Position numbers and translations under genes: made by a program
NCBI RefSeq assembly: GCF_900111355.1
Contig: NZ_FOHA01000003.1
Coordinates: 1-64,000, forward strand
Direction: 5' to 3'
DNA length: 64,000 nt
Source: Isobaculum melis
GTDB taxonomy: Bacteria > Bacillota > Bacilli > Lactobacillales > Carnobacteriaceae
The notes under the pieces: model-generated
What the model saw: the letters and a program-made list of their open reading frames with translations, nothing else
Databases searched by the model: none
What the model was told of the DNA's origin: nothing
In this document: positions 38,843 to 48,297 of the stretch, piece by piece
Layout: every line of letters begins with the position of its first letter
How positions within the stretch are numbered: position 1 is the stretch's first letter

Positions 38843-40720
38843 ATGGCTAATTTAATACCCGAAGAACAAGTAAATGAGATTCGTCAATCGGTGAATATCA
38901 TTGATGTCGTCAGCCAATATGTACAACTGAAGAAAAGTGGTCGAAATCATTTTGGCTTTTGCCCTTTTCACCAAGAAAGAACACCTTCGTTTTCTGTTGC
39001 TGAAGATAAACAAATTTTTCATTGCTTTAGCTGTGGAAGAGGCGGTAATGTTTTCAAATTTCTAATGGAAGTTGATGGGTTGAACTTTCCTGAATCAGTG
39101 ATGAAGGTTGCTGAGATGTCGCATTTTCCTCTTGAGGGTGAATGGACTCAGTATGCACAAAACGAAGACACTGAGCAGGATACAAGTTATAAAAAACTGA
39201 TTCAACTTCATGAAGAAACAGCAGATTTATTTCATCATATTTTATTAAATACAAAAGCAGGGGAAGATGCCCTGACTTATTTGGAAAATCGTGGTTTAAC
39301 CAAAGAATTAATTGCAACATTTAAGATTGGTTTTGCACCAAGGGAAAGAAATGTGTTACATCAATTTGCAGTTGCAAAAGAATTTGAGCAAGATATTCTG
39401 TTGGAAAGTGGTTTATTTGTTCAAAGAGATAGTGGCGAACTGCTTGATCGTTTTTATGATCGGATTATGTTTCCTATTCGCAATCAGCAAGGAAAAACAG
39501 TCGCTTTTTCTGGACGGATTTTCAATCAAGAACAATATCCAGAAGCACCTAAGTATTTAAACAGTCCTGAAACGTCTATTTTTAATAAGCGAAAAGTATT
39601 ATTTAATTTAGATTTAGCCAGGGCAAGCATTCGGCGTGAAAAAGAAGTCATTCTATTTGAAGGCTTTATGGATGTCATTGCTTCTTGGCAGGCGGGGGTT
39701 CAAAATGGTGTTGCTTCAATGGGAACCAGCTTGACGAATGAACAAATTCATATGCTCAGTCGCTTAACCAATAAGGTATTGATTTCCTATGATGGAGATA
39801 ATGCTGGAATTGAAGCTACTAAACGAGCGATTGATATTTTAGGAACCAATCCAAAATTTGAGCTCTCCATTGTGAGCTTACCTGATGGCTTAGATCCAGA
39901 TGATTTTATCAAAAAACTAGGTGTAGATGCCTATAAAGAGCTATTAGCTCATGGTCGAGATACCTTATTCTCATTTAAAATGCGCTACTTTAGAAAAGGC
40001 AAGCAATTGCAAAATGAAAGTGAACGTATTGCTTATATTGAAACAATTTTACAGGAACTACTGACCTTAAGCTCAGCTGTTGAAAGAGATGTTTATTTAA
40101 AACAATTGGCGATTGAATTTGATATTAGCGTGGATACATTAAAAGAGCAATATCAAAGCTTGTTAGCAAATGCGAAAAAGCAAGCGCGAACGGAGCAGCA
40201 TAAGCAAGCACCGCCCGTTGGAGAGAATCGACAACAGTTTCAGCCACAGCAAGGAATTGTTGAGCGAGGTAGTCGAAAGCTAACGGATGTCGATAAAGCA
40301 CAACGTCAATTACTTAAACGATTGATTGAGCATCAAGAAGCACTGATTCTATTAAGAAGTCATTTTCCTGATTTTGCGTTTGCCCATGAATCCTATCAAT
40401 TATTATTTGTTTTGTTTGAAGCGTTTGTAGCAGAGCATGATATGTATTCAATGAGTAGCTTTCTAGATTATGTGAAAGATTCCCATCTCCAAAACTTGCT
40501 AGCAGAAATTGCGATGATTGAGCTAAGTGAAGAGTTGGAAGAACAAGAAATTATTGATTATGCCGATGTGATTGTAAACCGTTATTCGATTAGAACGTCC
40601 ATTCAAGAAAAGAGACGTGCCTTAAATGAGGCGACCAGAATTGGTGATAAAGAAACGGCTAGAAGTTTGATGATTGAAGTGGTCAATTTGTCACGACAAT
40701 TAAAAGAAAAGACCCAGTAA
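38843..40720 (+). CDS. dnaG: DNA primase DnaG
   Basis: Makes RNA primers at the replication fork. The ATG at 38843 follows GAGGTGAG; an earlier in-frame start at 38801 overlaps the leader. The N-terminal zinc finger shows CPFHQERTPSFSV..FHCFSCG, followed by the catalytic TOPRIM domain (VILFEGFMDVIA, LISYDGDNAGIEATKRA, DPDDFIKK) and the C-terminal helicase-binding domain. 625 residues. It is cotranscribed with rpoD after a 48-base gap, the macromolecular synthesis operon without rpsU. Confidence 0.96.
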   Translation: MANLIPEEQVNEIRQSVNIIDVVSQYVQLKKSGRNHFGFCPFHQERTPSFSVAEDKQIFHCFSCGRGGNVFKFLMEVDGLNFPESVMKVAEMSHFPLEGEWTQYAQNEDTEQDTSYKKLIQLHEETADLFHHILLNTKAGEDALTYLENRGLTKELIATFKIGFAPRERNVLHQFAVAKEFEQDILLESGLFVQRDSGELLDRFYDRIMFPIRNQQGKTVAFSGRIFNQEQYPEAPKYLNSPETSIFNKRKVLFNLDLARASIRREKEVILFEGFMDVIASWQAGVQNGVASMGTSLTNEQIHMLSRLTNKVLISYDGDNAGIEATKRAIDILGTNPKFELSIVSLPDGLDPDDFIKKLGVDAYKELLAHGRDTLFSFKMRYFRKGKQLQNESERIAYIETILQELLTLSSAVERDVYLKQLAIEFDISVDTLKEQYQSLLANAKKQARTEQHKQAPPVGENRQQFQPQQGIVERGSRKLTDVDKAQRQLLKRLIEHQEALILLRSHFPDFAFAHESYQLLFVLFEAFVAEHDMYSMSSFLDYVKDSHLQNLLAEIAMIELSEELEEQEIIDYADVIVNRYSIRTSIQEKRRALNEATRIGDKETARSLMIEVVNLSRQLKEKTQ

Positions 40721-40768
40721 TAAAAGATAGATAGTGAGTAGTAAAGATTTTGAAGGGGGCAATTTTTA

Positions 40769-41893
40769 ATGGCTAAAGAAGAAAAAAATGCAAATGAATT
40801 GAACGTAACACTGGAGGATGCAACAGCTACTTTAATTAAGGAACACAAAGGGAAAGCATCGATTAATTATGATGATTTAACAAACAAAATTGCAACTCCT
40901 TATGAATTAAATGCAGAGCAAATGGATGATTTAATTCAACAATTTGAAGATGCTGGTGTCAGTGTTGTAGGTGAAGATGGCGGCCCAACGGATCAACAAA
41001 TGGTCATTAAAGAAAAATTCAATAAAAATGATAATTTGGATGACTTAAGTGCACCTGCTGGGGTTAAAATTAATGATCCTGTTCGGATGTATTTGAAAGA
41101 AATTGGCCGTGTTCAATTGTTAACTGCTGCAGAAGAAGTAGAACTTGCTTTACGCATTAAAGAGGGCGAGCAAGAGGCGAAGCAACGTTTAGCTGAGGCT
41201 AACTTACGTTTAGTTGTAAGTATTGCGAAGCGCTATGTTGGTCGTGGAATGCAATTCTTAGATTTAATCCAAGAAGGTAACATGGGCTTAATGAAAGCTG
41301 TTGAAAAATTTGACCATGAAAAAGGTTTTAAATTCTCAACTTATGCGACTTGGTGGATTCGTCAAGCGATTACCCGCGCGATTGCTGACCAAGCAAGAAC
41401 CATTCGTATTCCAGTGCATATGGTGGAAACCATTAATAAATTGATTCGTATCCAACGTCAATTATTACAAGACTTAGGAAGAGAACCAACACCAGAAGAA
41501 ATTGGTGCTGAAATGGACTTGCCTACTGAAAAGGTTCGTGAAATTTTAAAAATTGCACAAGAACCTGTCTCATTAGAAACCCCAATTGGTGAAGAAGATG
41601 ATTCTCATTTAGGAGATTTCATTGAAGACCAAGAAGCAACCAGTCCTGCAGAGCATGCGGCTTATGAATTATTAAAAGAACAGTTAGAAGATGTCTTAGA
41701 TACCTTAACGGATAGAGAAGAAAATGTGTTACGCTTACGTTTTGGTTTAGATGACGGCCGCACGAGAACACTTGAAGAAGTAGGTAAAGTATTTGGTGTT
41801 ACCCGTGAACGGATTCGTCAAATTGAAGCCAAAGCTTTACGCAAATTACGTCATCCTTCTCGTTCTAAACAATTAAAAGATTTCTTAGAATAA
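40769..41893 (+). CDS. rpoD: RNA polymerase primary sigma factor (SigA/RpoD)
   Basis: The housekeeping sigma factor, 374 residues. Region 1.1-like acidic N-terminus, then region 1.2 ([25 protein letters not shown]), 2.1-2.4 ([52 protein letters not shown]), region 3 and region 4.2 ([28 protein letters not shown]). RBS AAGGGGG. A repeat element with a long hairpin follows and probably supplies the terminator. Confidence 0.98.
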   Translation: MAKEEKNANELNVTLEDATATLIKEHKGKASINYDDLTNKIATPYELNAEQMDDLIQQFEDAGVSVVGEDGGPTDQQMVIKEKFNKNDNLDDLSAPAGVKINDPVRMYLKEIGRVQLLTAAEEVELALRIKEGEQEAKQRLAEANLRLVVSIAKRYVGRGMQFLDLIQEGNMGLMKAVEKFDHEKGFKFSTYATWWIRQAITRAIADQARTIRIPVHMVETINKLIRIQRQLLQDLGREPTPEEIGAEMDLPTEKVREILKIAQEPVSLETPIGEEDDSHLGDFIEDQEATSPAEHAAYELLKEQLEDVLDTLTDREENVLRLRFGLDDGRTRTLEEVGKVFGVTRERIRQIEAKALRKLRHPSRSKQLKDFLE

Positions 41894-41896
41894 AAG

Positions 41897-42092
41897 AGGA
41901 GGCTGAGACAAAAGGCGTTTAGGTTCGAGCAATTGGAGCAAAAGACGAACAATACGCTTTTTGTATTGATCGTCTTTTGTGAAATTGCCGAAGAACCTGC
42001 CTTTTGGCCACCGTTTACGGAGGCAAATTATGCTTTTTTAGAAGTAATTAAGGGGGTGGGATAAAACTTTTTAGTTTTGTCCCAATCCCTTT
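41897..42092. repeat. Composite hairpin repeat element with terminal inverted repeats
   Basis: The element starts with GAGGCTGAGACAAAA and ends with TTTTGTCCCAATCCC, which are imperfect inverted repeats of each other. Inside lies a long imperfect stem (AAAAGGC, AGGTTC, GCAATT and AAGACGA pair with TCGTCTTTT, AATTGC, GAACCT and GCCTTTTG). The right end also has its own hairpin (GGGATAAAACT with AGTTTTGTCCC). Part of the right end recurs at 53525-53583. This looks like a non-coding dispersed intergenic repeat, and it may also terminate rpoD. Confidence 0.65.
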
Positions 42093-42136
42093 TTTCTATG
42101 GAAAATGTTAAACTAAGAGTGAAAGAAGGGAAGTAG

Positions 42137-42586
42137 ATGAAAAAAGTATGGATGGTTATAGCAATTTTAATGACAGGGATTATTGCAATTGGTTGTAGCA
42201 ATAAAAAAGAGGATAAAAGTAAAGCTGACTCAAACCTTGCTTCATCAAAAGCCTCAGAGCATTCTGAACAAGAGCCAGCAACAACAAAAGTTAACTATAC
42301 AGCAATTGTTAAGGCTGACCGAGCTGTTGGCGAGAGTCGTCTATGGGTAGAGGAATTAACCCCAATTGATGAAGGTTCAGAGGAGCAAGCAAGTATGTCT
42401 GGAGAAGTGATTTTATTGATTACAGATGAGGAAATTATTTCTTATGAAGATCCAGCTGCTGAGACGATTCAAGCTGGTCAAAAAATTGAAGTTTGGTTAT
42501 CAAAATTTCCAATGGCAACAAGATCATTGCCGCCACAAATTGCTGGCAAAGATGTGTTAGCTATTCGTGTCTTAAACGCTGAATAA
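42137..42586 (+). CDS. Small lipoprotein of unknown function (DUF3221-like, tentative)
   Basis: A 149-residue lipoprotein: the signal peptide ends in the lipobox IAIGC (Cys20), then a Ser/Glu/Lys linker (about 21-48) and a compact domain of about 100 residues (VNYTAIVKADRAVGESRLWVEEL.. , ISYEDPAAETIQAGQKIEVWL). The domain resembles DUF3221-type small OB-like proteins, but this is a weak recognition. RBS AGAAGGGAAG. It stands alone between the repeat element and a terminator. Confidence 0.65.
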   Translation: MKKVWMVIAILMTGIIAIGCSNKKEDKSKADSNLASSKASEHSEQEPATTKVNYTAIVKADRAVGESRLWVEELTPIDEGSEEQASMSGEVILLITDEEIISYEDPAAETIQAGQKIEVWLSKFPMATRSLPPQIAGKDVLAIRVLNAE

Positions 42587-42629
42587 TGCTTTCGTTTTAT
42601 TGGAGGCATTCGAAAAAAGTGAAAAATGA

Positions 42630-42670
42630 AAGTTACCTAAAACAAAATGGTTTTAGGTAACTTTTTTATT
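42630..42670. terminator. Terminator between convergent genes
   Basis: Stem AAGTTACCTAAAAC with GTTTTAGGTAACTT followed by TTTTT; symmetrical enough to serve both the lipoprotein gene and the minus-strand gene ending at 42785. Confidence 0.88.
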
Positions 42671-42784
42671 TTTGTAATGAACATTTAAAACGTATGCTGT
42701 TCATTTATATAAGTAGGATATTTACAACTTAGAACTGTGAGAACTATTTTGTAGCTTCTATCTTATCTATCAACTGATTAGTGT

Positions 42785-43825
42785 TTATAAAACTGGCTTA
42801 GATGCAGGAAGATTAATGGCATCCATGATGCCAGGTGTCGCCTCTACTACCTGAGGAATTAAGTTCACACCAGGAGCACCACTAGAAGCATAGGGTTCAT
42901 TTTCAGGAATCATCCCTTTAATAGCAATATCAAGCACAATATCTCCTTCAATATGATAGCTATCGGACATGGCAGGGGTCTTTTGAATATCATCACAGAC
43001 CTTATGAATAAAGTGGAAGGCTGTTACCTCTTCTCCATCTTTTAAACACTGCATAGAGAATTTATGGGCACTAATAGTACCAGGCATTACTTGACCACAA
43101 GGGGGATTTAATGCTGTATCAGCAGTATAAATTTCATGTGATTCTCGATACTCGTTGTATTCAATACCTGCATAGTCAGCGATGACTTTAGCAGTAGAAC
43201 CATAATAAGAGGTGATAATTTCCTGAAGAAACTGGCCATTAAAATCTTTTGGTTCAAGACCATAGCCAAAGACCTTAACCCAAGGAGAGGTATTAAAAGC
43301 ATCATCTTGTCCACCATTTACAATAATTTTCTTAAGACCACCTGTCATGCTAGAAAATACTAGTGGAAGATAAGGGTTAAAAAGTCCTGGGAAAATTCCT
43401 TGCTGAGTGAATGTCACACCATTTTCTATGGCACAAGATTGAATCATATCGTATAATTTTGGTGCAACTTTATGTAGATGATACATTGGAAGTGTGGTGA
43501 GAACATTCTTCTTGGCCTTTAAAGCACGACAGATATTTTCTACATTTGGCGTGTAGCCTGTTGGTCGTGAATTTCCTTGATCACGCATATTAGGAAGATA
43601 ATCTAGTACAATATCTGCTTCCATTTTCAAAGCAGCATCAATATCGTCTGATACTTCAATCCCTATTTTTTCAAAACCAAAAATTTCTCCTACATCTTTC
43701 CCTACTTTGGTAGGGTCTGTATCAACAACAGCAACTAATTTAAGTGACTGAGCCTGAGAAATCATTTTTGTCACATAACGGCCCACATTACCAAGACCCC
43801 AAATAATTATTTTATATTCTTTCAT
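42785..43825 (-). CDS. NAD(P)-dependent dehydrogenase, 2,4-diaminopentanoate dehydrogenase-like
   Basis: A 346-residue oxidoreductase of the dihydrodipicolinate-reductase (DapB N-terminal) superfamily. The Rossmann start YKIIIWGLGNVGRYV binds NAD(P), and VVDTDPTKVGKDVGEI follows. The long C-terminal domain (TFTQQGIFPGLFNPYLPLV, NGGQDDAFNTSPW) matches the 2,4-diaminopentanoate dehydrogenase type. That enzyme acts in ornithine fermentation in clostridia, but no other gene of that pathway is here, so the substrate is uncertain. RBS AAAGGATGG on the minus strand. It is a single gene in an unusual place between rpoD and trmK. Confidence 0.72.
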   Translation of the reverse strand: MKEYKIIIWGLGNVGRYVTKMISQAQSLKLVAVVDTDPTKVGKDVGEIFGFEKIGIEVSDDIDAALKMEADIVLDYLPNMRDQGNSRPTGYTPNVENICRALKAKKNVLTTLPMYHLHKVAPKLYDMIQSCAIENGVTFTQQGIFPGLFNPYLPLVFSSMTGGLKKIIVNGGQDDAFNTSPWVKVFGYGLEPKDFNGQFLQEIITSYYGSTAKVIADYAGIEYNEYRESHEIYTADTALNPPCGQVMPGTISAHKFSMQCLKDGEEVTAFHFIHKVCDDIQKTPAMSDSYHIEGDIVLDIAIKGMIPENEPYASSGAPGVNLIPQVVEATPGIMDAINLPASKPVL

Positions 43826-43897
43826 TTACAATACCATCCTTTCTAGATTTAGTAGTATTATATGCTGAAAACCACTTTGAGTAAATAGATGATTCAT

Positions 43898-44101
43898 ATG
43901 AAGGAGCGATTAAATGAAAAAATCTTTTATATAGAAGGAAAATCAAAGGATTTAACAGCTATACAAAATTTTTAGCAGCCTTTTTTAGATGAAGGATTTT
44001 TTATTTCTAAACACAAGCAAATCAATCTATTGTATAATAAAGAGGTAGATGAAAGGAATGAACAATCATTATGGATGAAAAAAATTTGTCAGCACGATTA
44101 A
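43898..44101 (+). pseudogene. Possible gene remnant with one in-frame TAG before trmK
   Basis: From the ATG at 43898, a frame of 68 codons reads like protein (MKERLNEKIFYIEGKSKD.., then FLDEGFFISKHKQINLLYN) but is broken by one TAG at 43973-43975. The ribosome site is poor and the 3' end runs into the start of trmK. The amino-acid pattern is coherent on both sides of the stop. I do not recognise the family. Confidence 0.3.
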
Positions 44102-44769
44102 CAGCTGCAGCAGCTTATATTCCTAAGCAAGCAAGATTAGCAGATATTGGCTCAGATCATGCTTATTTACCAACTGCTTTAATGTTAGAAGATCAAATTT
44201 CTTATGCAGTTGCTGGAGAGGTTGTAGAAGGGCCTTTTGAAGCTGCTAAAAAACAAGTCAATAAACTAAAATTAAACGATACGATTCAAGTGAGACTGGC
44301 AAATGGTTTAGATGCTATTTTACCGGAGGATCAGATTGATTGTATTGCCATTTGTGGCATGGGTGGTACATTAATTTCTGAAATATTAGATAAAGGCTTT
44401 CAAAAAAGACAGTTAACTGGAAAAGAGCGTTTGGTCTTACAGCCAAATGTTGGAGAGCAAACTTTGAGAAAATGGTTGGCAGCTCATGAATATACAATAG
44501 TAGATGAAGCCATTGTAAAAGAAGATGGGAAAATTTATGAGTTAATCATTGCTGAAAAACAAGAAACAGTGCCTCATTATACAGAAAAAGAATTAAAATT
44601 TGGTATCTTGTTAAGTAAAGAAAAAGGGCCGATTTTTAAAGAAAAGTGGCAAAAAGAATTAGAAAAAGTTGAAGCTATTTTAGCTAGTTTAGCGCAATCT
44701 CAATCAAATCAAGAAGTAAAACAGGCACAAATGATGGACGAAATAGCGCTGATTAAGGAGATGCTATAA
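44071..44769 (+). CDS. trmK: tRNA (adenine22-N1)-methyltransferase TrmK
   Basis: Methylates A22 of tRNA. The Rossmann methyltransferase domain shows motif I LADIGSDHAYLP and IAICGMGGTLISEIL (motif IV region), and LVLQPNVGEQTLRKWL, all TrmK hallmarks. The C-terminal 60 residues are a coiled coil. 232 residues is typical. It stands one base before the nif3-like gene, the conserved rpoD-trmK-nif3 neighbourhood of Firmicutes. Confidence 0.94.
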   Translation: MDEKNLSARLTAAAAYIPKQARLADIGSDHAYLPTALMLEDQISYAVAGEVVEGPFEAAKKQVNKLKLNDTIQVRLANGLDAILPEDQIDCIAICGMGGTLISEILDKGFQKRQLTGKERLVLQPNVGEQTLRKWLAAHEYTIVDEAIVKEDGKIYELIIAEKQETVPHYTEKELKFGILLSKEKGPIFKEKWQKELEKVEAILASLAQSQSNQEVKQAQMMDEIALIKEML

Positions 44770-44770
44770 G

Positions 44771-45895
44771 ATGAGCAAAATTAACGGAAAGACATTAATT
44801 GAGCATTTTGAGCAATTTGCACCACCCTATTTAGCGGAGTCAGGGGATCCAATTGGTTTACAAATAGGAACGTTAAATAAGCCCATTCATAAAGTCATGG
44901 TAAGCTTGGATGTTCGACAAGAAACCGTTCAAGAAGCGATTGCACAGCAAATTGATTTAATTATTGTGCACCATCCGCCTATTTTTGTAAAGCCAGCAAA
45001 TTTAGTGATAGATGATCCTCAAAAAAAATTATATGCGGATTTAATTAAACATGATATTGCAGTTTATGCGGCGCATACGAATCTAGATGTAACGACAAAT
45101 GGAATGAATGATTGGCTAGGACAAGCCATAGGACTAACGAACACAATTGTGATGTCTGAAACGAAGAAAATTGGCTATAAGAAGCTGGCTGTCTTTGTGC
45201 CAAGTAATGATGCTGAAAAAATGCGTCAAGCTTTAGCTGAGGCTGGAGCAGGAAGTATTGGCCCACATTATAAAAATTGCAGCTACACACTAACAGGTAC
45301 GGGACGTTTTACACCGGTTACAGGAGCAATGCCAACAATCGGTAGCATCAATCAAGCAGAAGCTGTCTCAGAAGCAAAGGTTGAAGTGATTTTCCCTGAA
45401 ACCTTAACAACGCAAGTTGAGCATGCCATGTTTGCAGCGCATCCTTATGAAGAACCAGCTTATGATTTATATACGATTGAAAATTTTTATGATAGCTATG
45501 GACTAGGACGTGTTGGTGATTTAGCCGAACCAATTAAAGTAAAGGACTTTGCACAGCAATTAAAAGCTGTCTTTAAGATTGATGGATTACGCGTAGTGAG
45601 TTCTGATTTGGAAAAATTAGTACAGCGTGTTGCCATTTGTGGTGGTGCTGCTGGTAAATACTATCCTGATGCCATGCATAAAAAAGCTGATGTGTATATT
45701 ACTGGAGATGTTGATTTCCATACAGCCCAATATATGTTAGCTGATGGCTTGACGGTCATTGATCCAGGGCATCATATTGAAGCAATCTGTACACCAAAAT
45801 TAAATGAACTCTTAACGAATTGGGCAGTAGAAAATCAGTGGGAGCTTGAAGTCATTGCCTCTCAATTGAATACAGATCCATTTAAATTTATGTAG
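44771..45895 (+). CDS. Nif3-like dinuclear metal center protein (DUF34, YqfO type)
   Basis: A 374-residue protein of the NIF3/DUF34 family with the inserted PII-like domain (about 130-230) that is typical of Firmicutes. Metal-binding motifs are IIVHHPPIFV, YAAHTNLD and the C-terminal DPGHHIE. Annotated as GTP cyclohydrolase 1 type 2 homologue, but the biochemical function is not settled; a role as a metal-dependent hydrolase or chaperone has been proposed. It directly follows trmK. Confidence 0.93.
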   Translation: MSKINGKTLIEHFEQFAPPYLAESGDPIGLQIGTLNKPIHKVMVSLDVRQETVQEAIAQQIDLIIVHHPPIFVKPANLVIDDPQKKLYADLIKHDIAVYAAHTNLDVTTNGMNDWLGQAIGLTNTIVMSETKKIGYKKLAVFVPSNDAEKMRQALAEAGAGSIGPHYKNCSYTLTGTGRFTPVTGAMPTIGSINQAEAVSEAKVEVIFPETLTTQVEHAMFAAHPYEEPAYDLYTIENFYDSYGLGRVGDLAEPIKVKDFAQQLKAVFKIDGLRVVSSDLEKLVQRVAICGGAAGKYYPDAMHKKADVYITGDVDFHTAQYMLADGLTVIDPGHHIEAICTPKLNELLTNWAVENQWELEVIASQLNTDPFKFM

Positions 45896-45906
45896 TGGGG
45901 GATTTG

Positions 45907-46524
45907 ATGATAAAAGTTACGATTCAAAAGAAATATGCACCAATTTATACAGCTAAAAAAGGACAGCTATCATTGATAGATGTTCCAGCATTTACAATGA
46001 TGGAGCTCCCTTGCGCTGGTAATCAAGCTGGAACCGTTTTTGAAGCTAAAAAGCTAAATGCCCTTTATGATGTTGCAAAAGGAATTCGTCTCTTTATGCA
46101 ACAACATTATGAGCAAGACTATCTTGTTTTTCCAATCTCATGTGAAAAAGGAACAGCAGTTGATTTACAAAGCTTATTTGAAGAAAAAACGGAAGTCCAA
46201 TGGAAACTAAGAATGCTATTGCCAGAGGAATTAACAAGTGAGGACTTTCAATCATTAAAAGACCAAGTTCAGGATAAGGTGAAAAATAGAGAAATTGAAG
46301 CCATTGATTTTGTAACGATTGCACCTCATCAAGTCATTCAAGGACTCTATCATCAAGGGAATGAAGCCGAGGAAGAAGCCTTAGCAGATGCCATGAAACA
46401 ATTTGCAGCACATGAACAACTACAAGTAGAAGCAGCGCAGTCAATCATTTATCTTGAAGACCTACGAAAATTAAAAGAAAACGCTGAGGTTTTAATGAGA
46501 ATACCATTAAAAAATAGTTTTTAA
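45907..46524 (+). CDS. GyrI-like/SOUL-type small-molecule-binding domain protein (tentative)
   Basis: About 205 residues from the ATG at 45907, which is well spaced from TGGGGGA; an in-frame GTG at 45895 overlaps the previous stop and lacks a ribosome site. The N-terminus (KVTIQKKYAPIYTAKKG, then AFTMMELPC) resembles the start of GyrI-like effector-binding domains, and a Gln/Glu-rich helical part follows. I am unsure of the family. It lies in the same orientation between nif3 and pepT. No signal peptide or membrane span. Confidence 0.55.
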   Translation: MIKVTIQKKYAPIYTAKKGQLSLIDVPAFTMMELPCAGNQAGTVFEAKKLNALYDVAKGIRLFMQQHYEQDYLVFPISCEKGTAVDLQSLFEEKTEVQWKLRMLLPEELTSEDFQSLKDQVQDKVKNREIEAIDFVTIAPHQVIQGLYHQGNEAEEEALADAMKQFAAHEQLQVEAAQSIIYLEDLRKLKENAEVLMRIPLKNSF

Positions 46525-46574
46525 TTTGGTAGAAAATGAGGTATGATAGGACTATTAGAGAGGGGTTTTGACCA

Positions 46575-47804
46575 ATGTATGAAAATTTAGTACCAAGATT
46601 TATTCGTTATGTAAAAACAGAAACACGTTCTGATGAAAGCAGTACTACAGTTCCTTCAACACCAACACAAACAGCTTTTGCTAAGGTGTTAGCAGAGGAA
46701 TTAAAAGAAATTGGGTTAGAAAATATTACCATTGATGATGCTTGTTTTGTGATGGGAACTTTACCAAGCAATACAGATAAAAAAGTACCAGCAGTGGGCT
46801 TTATTGCACATATGGATACAGCTGATTATGAAGCTGTTGGTGTGAATCCTCAAGTTGTAGAAAATTATGATGGAAAAGATATTGTCTTAAATGAAGCTTT
46901 AAATGTGGTCATGTCACCAAATGAATTTCCTAATTTAAAGGATTATCAAGGACAAACTTTAATTACAACAGATGGTAGCACTTTATTAGGTGCAGATGAT
47001 AAGGCTGGGATTGCTGAAATTATGTCAGCGATTGAGTATTTAGCACAGCATCCTGAAATCAAGCATGGTGATGTCAAAGTTGCTTTTGGTCCAGATGAAG
47101 AAATCGGCAGAGGTGCGGATTTATTTGATGTGAAAGCTTTTGGTGCGGATTATGCTTATACAATGGACGGTAGCCGTCTTGGTGAACTGGAATACGAAAG
47201 CTTTAATGCTGCGCAAGCGCGAATTGCGATTAAAGGGGTAAGTGTTCACCCTGGAACAGCTAAAGATAAAATGATCAATGCAAGTAAGCTAGCAATGGAA
47301 TTTGATGCACTTTTACCTGCTGATGAGGTTCCTGAAAAAACAGAAGGTTATGAAGGCTTTTTCTTATTGCATGATATGAAGGCAACCATTGAAGATGCTG
47401 AGCTTGTTTATATTATTCGTGATCATGATCGCGAAAAATTCAATGCGCGTAAAGCTTTAATTGAGAAAATTACTGCACAATTGAATGAAAAATATGGAGT
47501 TGAGCGCTTTACTTTGACCATGAAAGATCAATATTATAATATGCGTGAAATCATTGAAAAAGATATGAGTGTGGTTGAGATTGCAAAAGATGCGATGACA
47601 AATCTGGGCATTAAACCAATTATTGGGGCAATTCGTGGTGGGACTGATGGTTCTAAAATTTCATTTATGGGCTTACCTACACCGAATATTTTTACTGGTG
47701 GTGAAAACTTCCACGGTAAATTTGAATTTATTTCAGTGGAAAATATGCAACATGCTACAGATGTCATTGTTGAAATTATCAAGTTAAATGAGGCGCGTGG
47801 TTAG
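46575..47804 (+). CDS. pepT: Peptidase T (tripeptide aminopeptidase)
   Basis: Cytoplasmic M20 zinc aminopeptidase that removes the N-terminal residue of tripeptides. Metal and catalytic residues are seen in [43 protein letters not shown] and [11 protein letters not shown], and [11 protein letters not shown] at the end carries the last zinc ligand. The 409-residue length is usual. RBS AGAGGGG. The stop overlaps the start of the DUF1294 gene. Confidence 0.96.
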   Translation: MYENLVPRFIRYVKTETRSDESSTTVPSTPTQTAFAKVLAEELKEIGLENITIDDACFVMGTLPSNTDKKVPAVGFIAHMDTADYEAVGVNPQVVENYDGKDIVLNEALNVVMSPNEFPNLKDYQGQTLITTDGSTLLGADDKAGIAEIMSAIEYLAQHPEIKHGDVKVAFGPDEEIGRGADLFDVKAFGADYAYTMDGSRLGELEYESFNAAQARIAIKGVSVHPGTAKDKMINASKLAMEFDALLPADEVPEKTEGYEGFFLLHDMKATIEDAELVYIIRDHDREKFNARKALIEKITAQLNEKYGVERFTLTMKDQYYNMREIIEKDMSVVEIAKDAMTNLGIKPIIGAIRGGTDGSKISFMGLPTPNIFTGGENFHGKFEFISVENMQHATDVIVEIIKLNEARG

Positions 47805-48091
47805 TGAAGTTTGAACCAGTTTTAGGTTATCTTCTTTTGATTAATTTATTGTTATTTTTGATGATGGGATTAGATAAATGGAAGGCTGTTCATCATAAAT
47901 GGCGGATTCCTGAAAAAATTTTATTAGGCTTGGGTATACTTGGTGGTGGAATAGGTGGCTGGCTTGGCTTATTATTATTCAATCATAAGAGTTCAAAATG
48001 GTATTTTAAGCTGATTTATTTTTTAGGTTTACTAGTTTTTTTTGCGGCATTCTATTATTCTAATGAGCTAAACCAGTTTTTTTATGTGTAG
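47804..48091 (+). CDS. DUF1294 small membrane protein
   Basis: A 95-residue protein with about four hydrophobic segments (LLLINLLLFLMMGLDKWKAV, ILLGLGILGGGIGGWLG.., LIYFLGLLVFFAAFYYS). The DKWKA..WRIPEKILL and GGWLGLLLFNHKSSKWYF patterns are those of DUF1294. Starts at GTG, overlapping the pepT stop (TAGTG), so translation is coupled. Function unknown. Confidence 0.82.
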   Translation: MKFEPVLGYLLLINLLLFLMMGLDKWKAVHHKWRIPEKILLGLGILGGGIGGWLGLLLFNHKSSKWYFKLIYFLGLLVFFAAFYYSNELNQFFYV

Positions 48092-48096
48092 CTATT

Positions 48097-48139
48097 AAGC
48101 ATTTTATTTAGACAAGAGTCTGAATAAAATGCTTTTTTT
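48097..48139 (+). terminator. Terminator after the pepT operon
   Basis: Stem AAGCATTTTATT with AATAAAATGCTT, then TTTTTTT. A fragment resembling the left end of the repeat at 41897 (GAGGCTGGGATT) follows at 48152. Confidence 0.88.
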
Positions 48140-48217
48140 ATTTGCTAAAAGAGGCTGGGATTGTAGCCATTTTTTTTCGTTGCTTAGTTTGGTCTTTTTT
48201 TTTATTGCAAAATTAGT

Positions 48218-48271
48218 TTGACAATTTATTGATTATGGCTTACCATTTAAAATAATTAAGGCATACCTAAA
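48218..48271 (+). promoter_or_regulatory. Promoter and MntR/EfaR-type operator of the efaCBA-like operon
   Basis: TTGACA (48218-48223), 17-base spacer, TACCAT (48241-48246). The predicted start region carries TTAAGGCATACCTAAA (48256-48271), an imperfect inverted repeat that matches 12 of 16 bases of the perfect operator at 280-297 before mntR. This suggests that the regulator at 330 also controls this operon. Confidence 0.62.
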
Positions 48272-48297
48272 AATGCTTTATGAAGGAGTGAGGAAAA

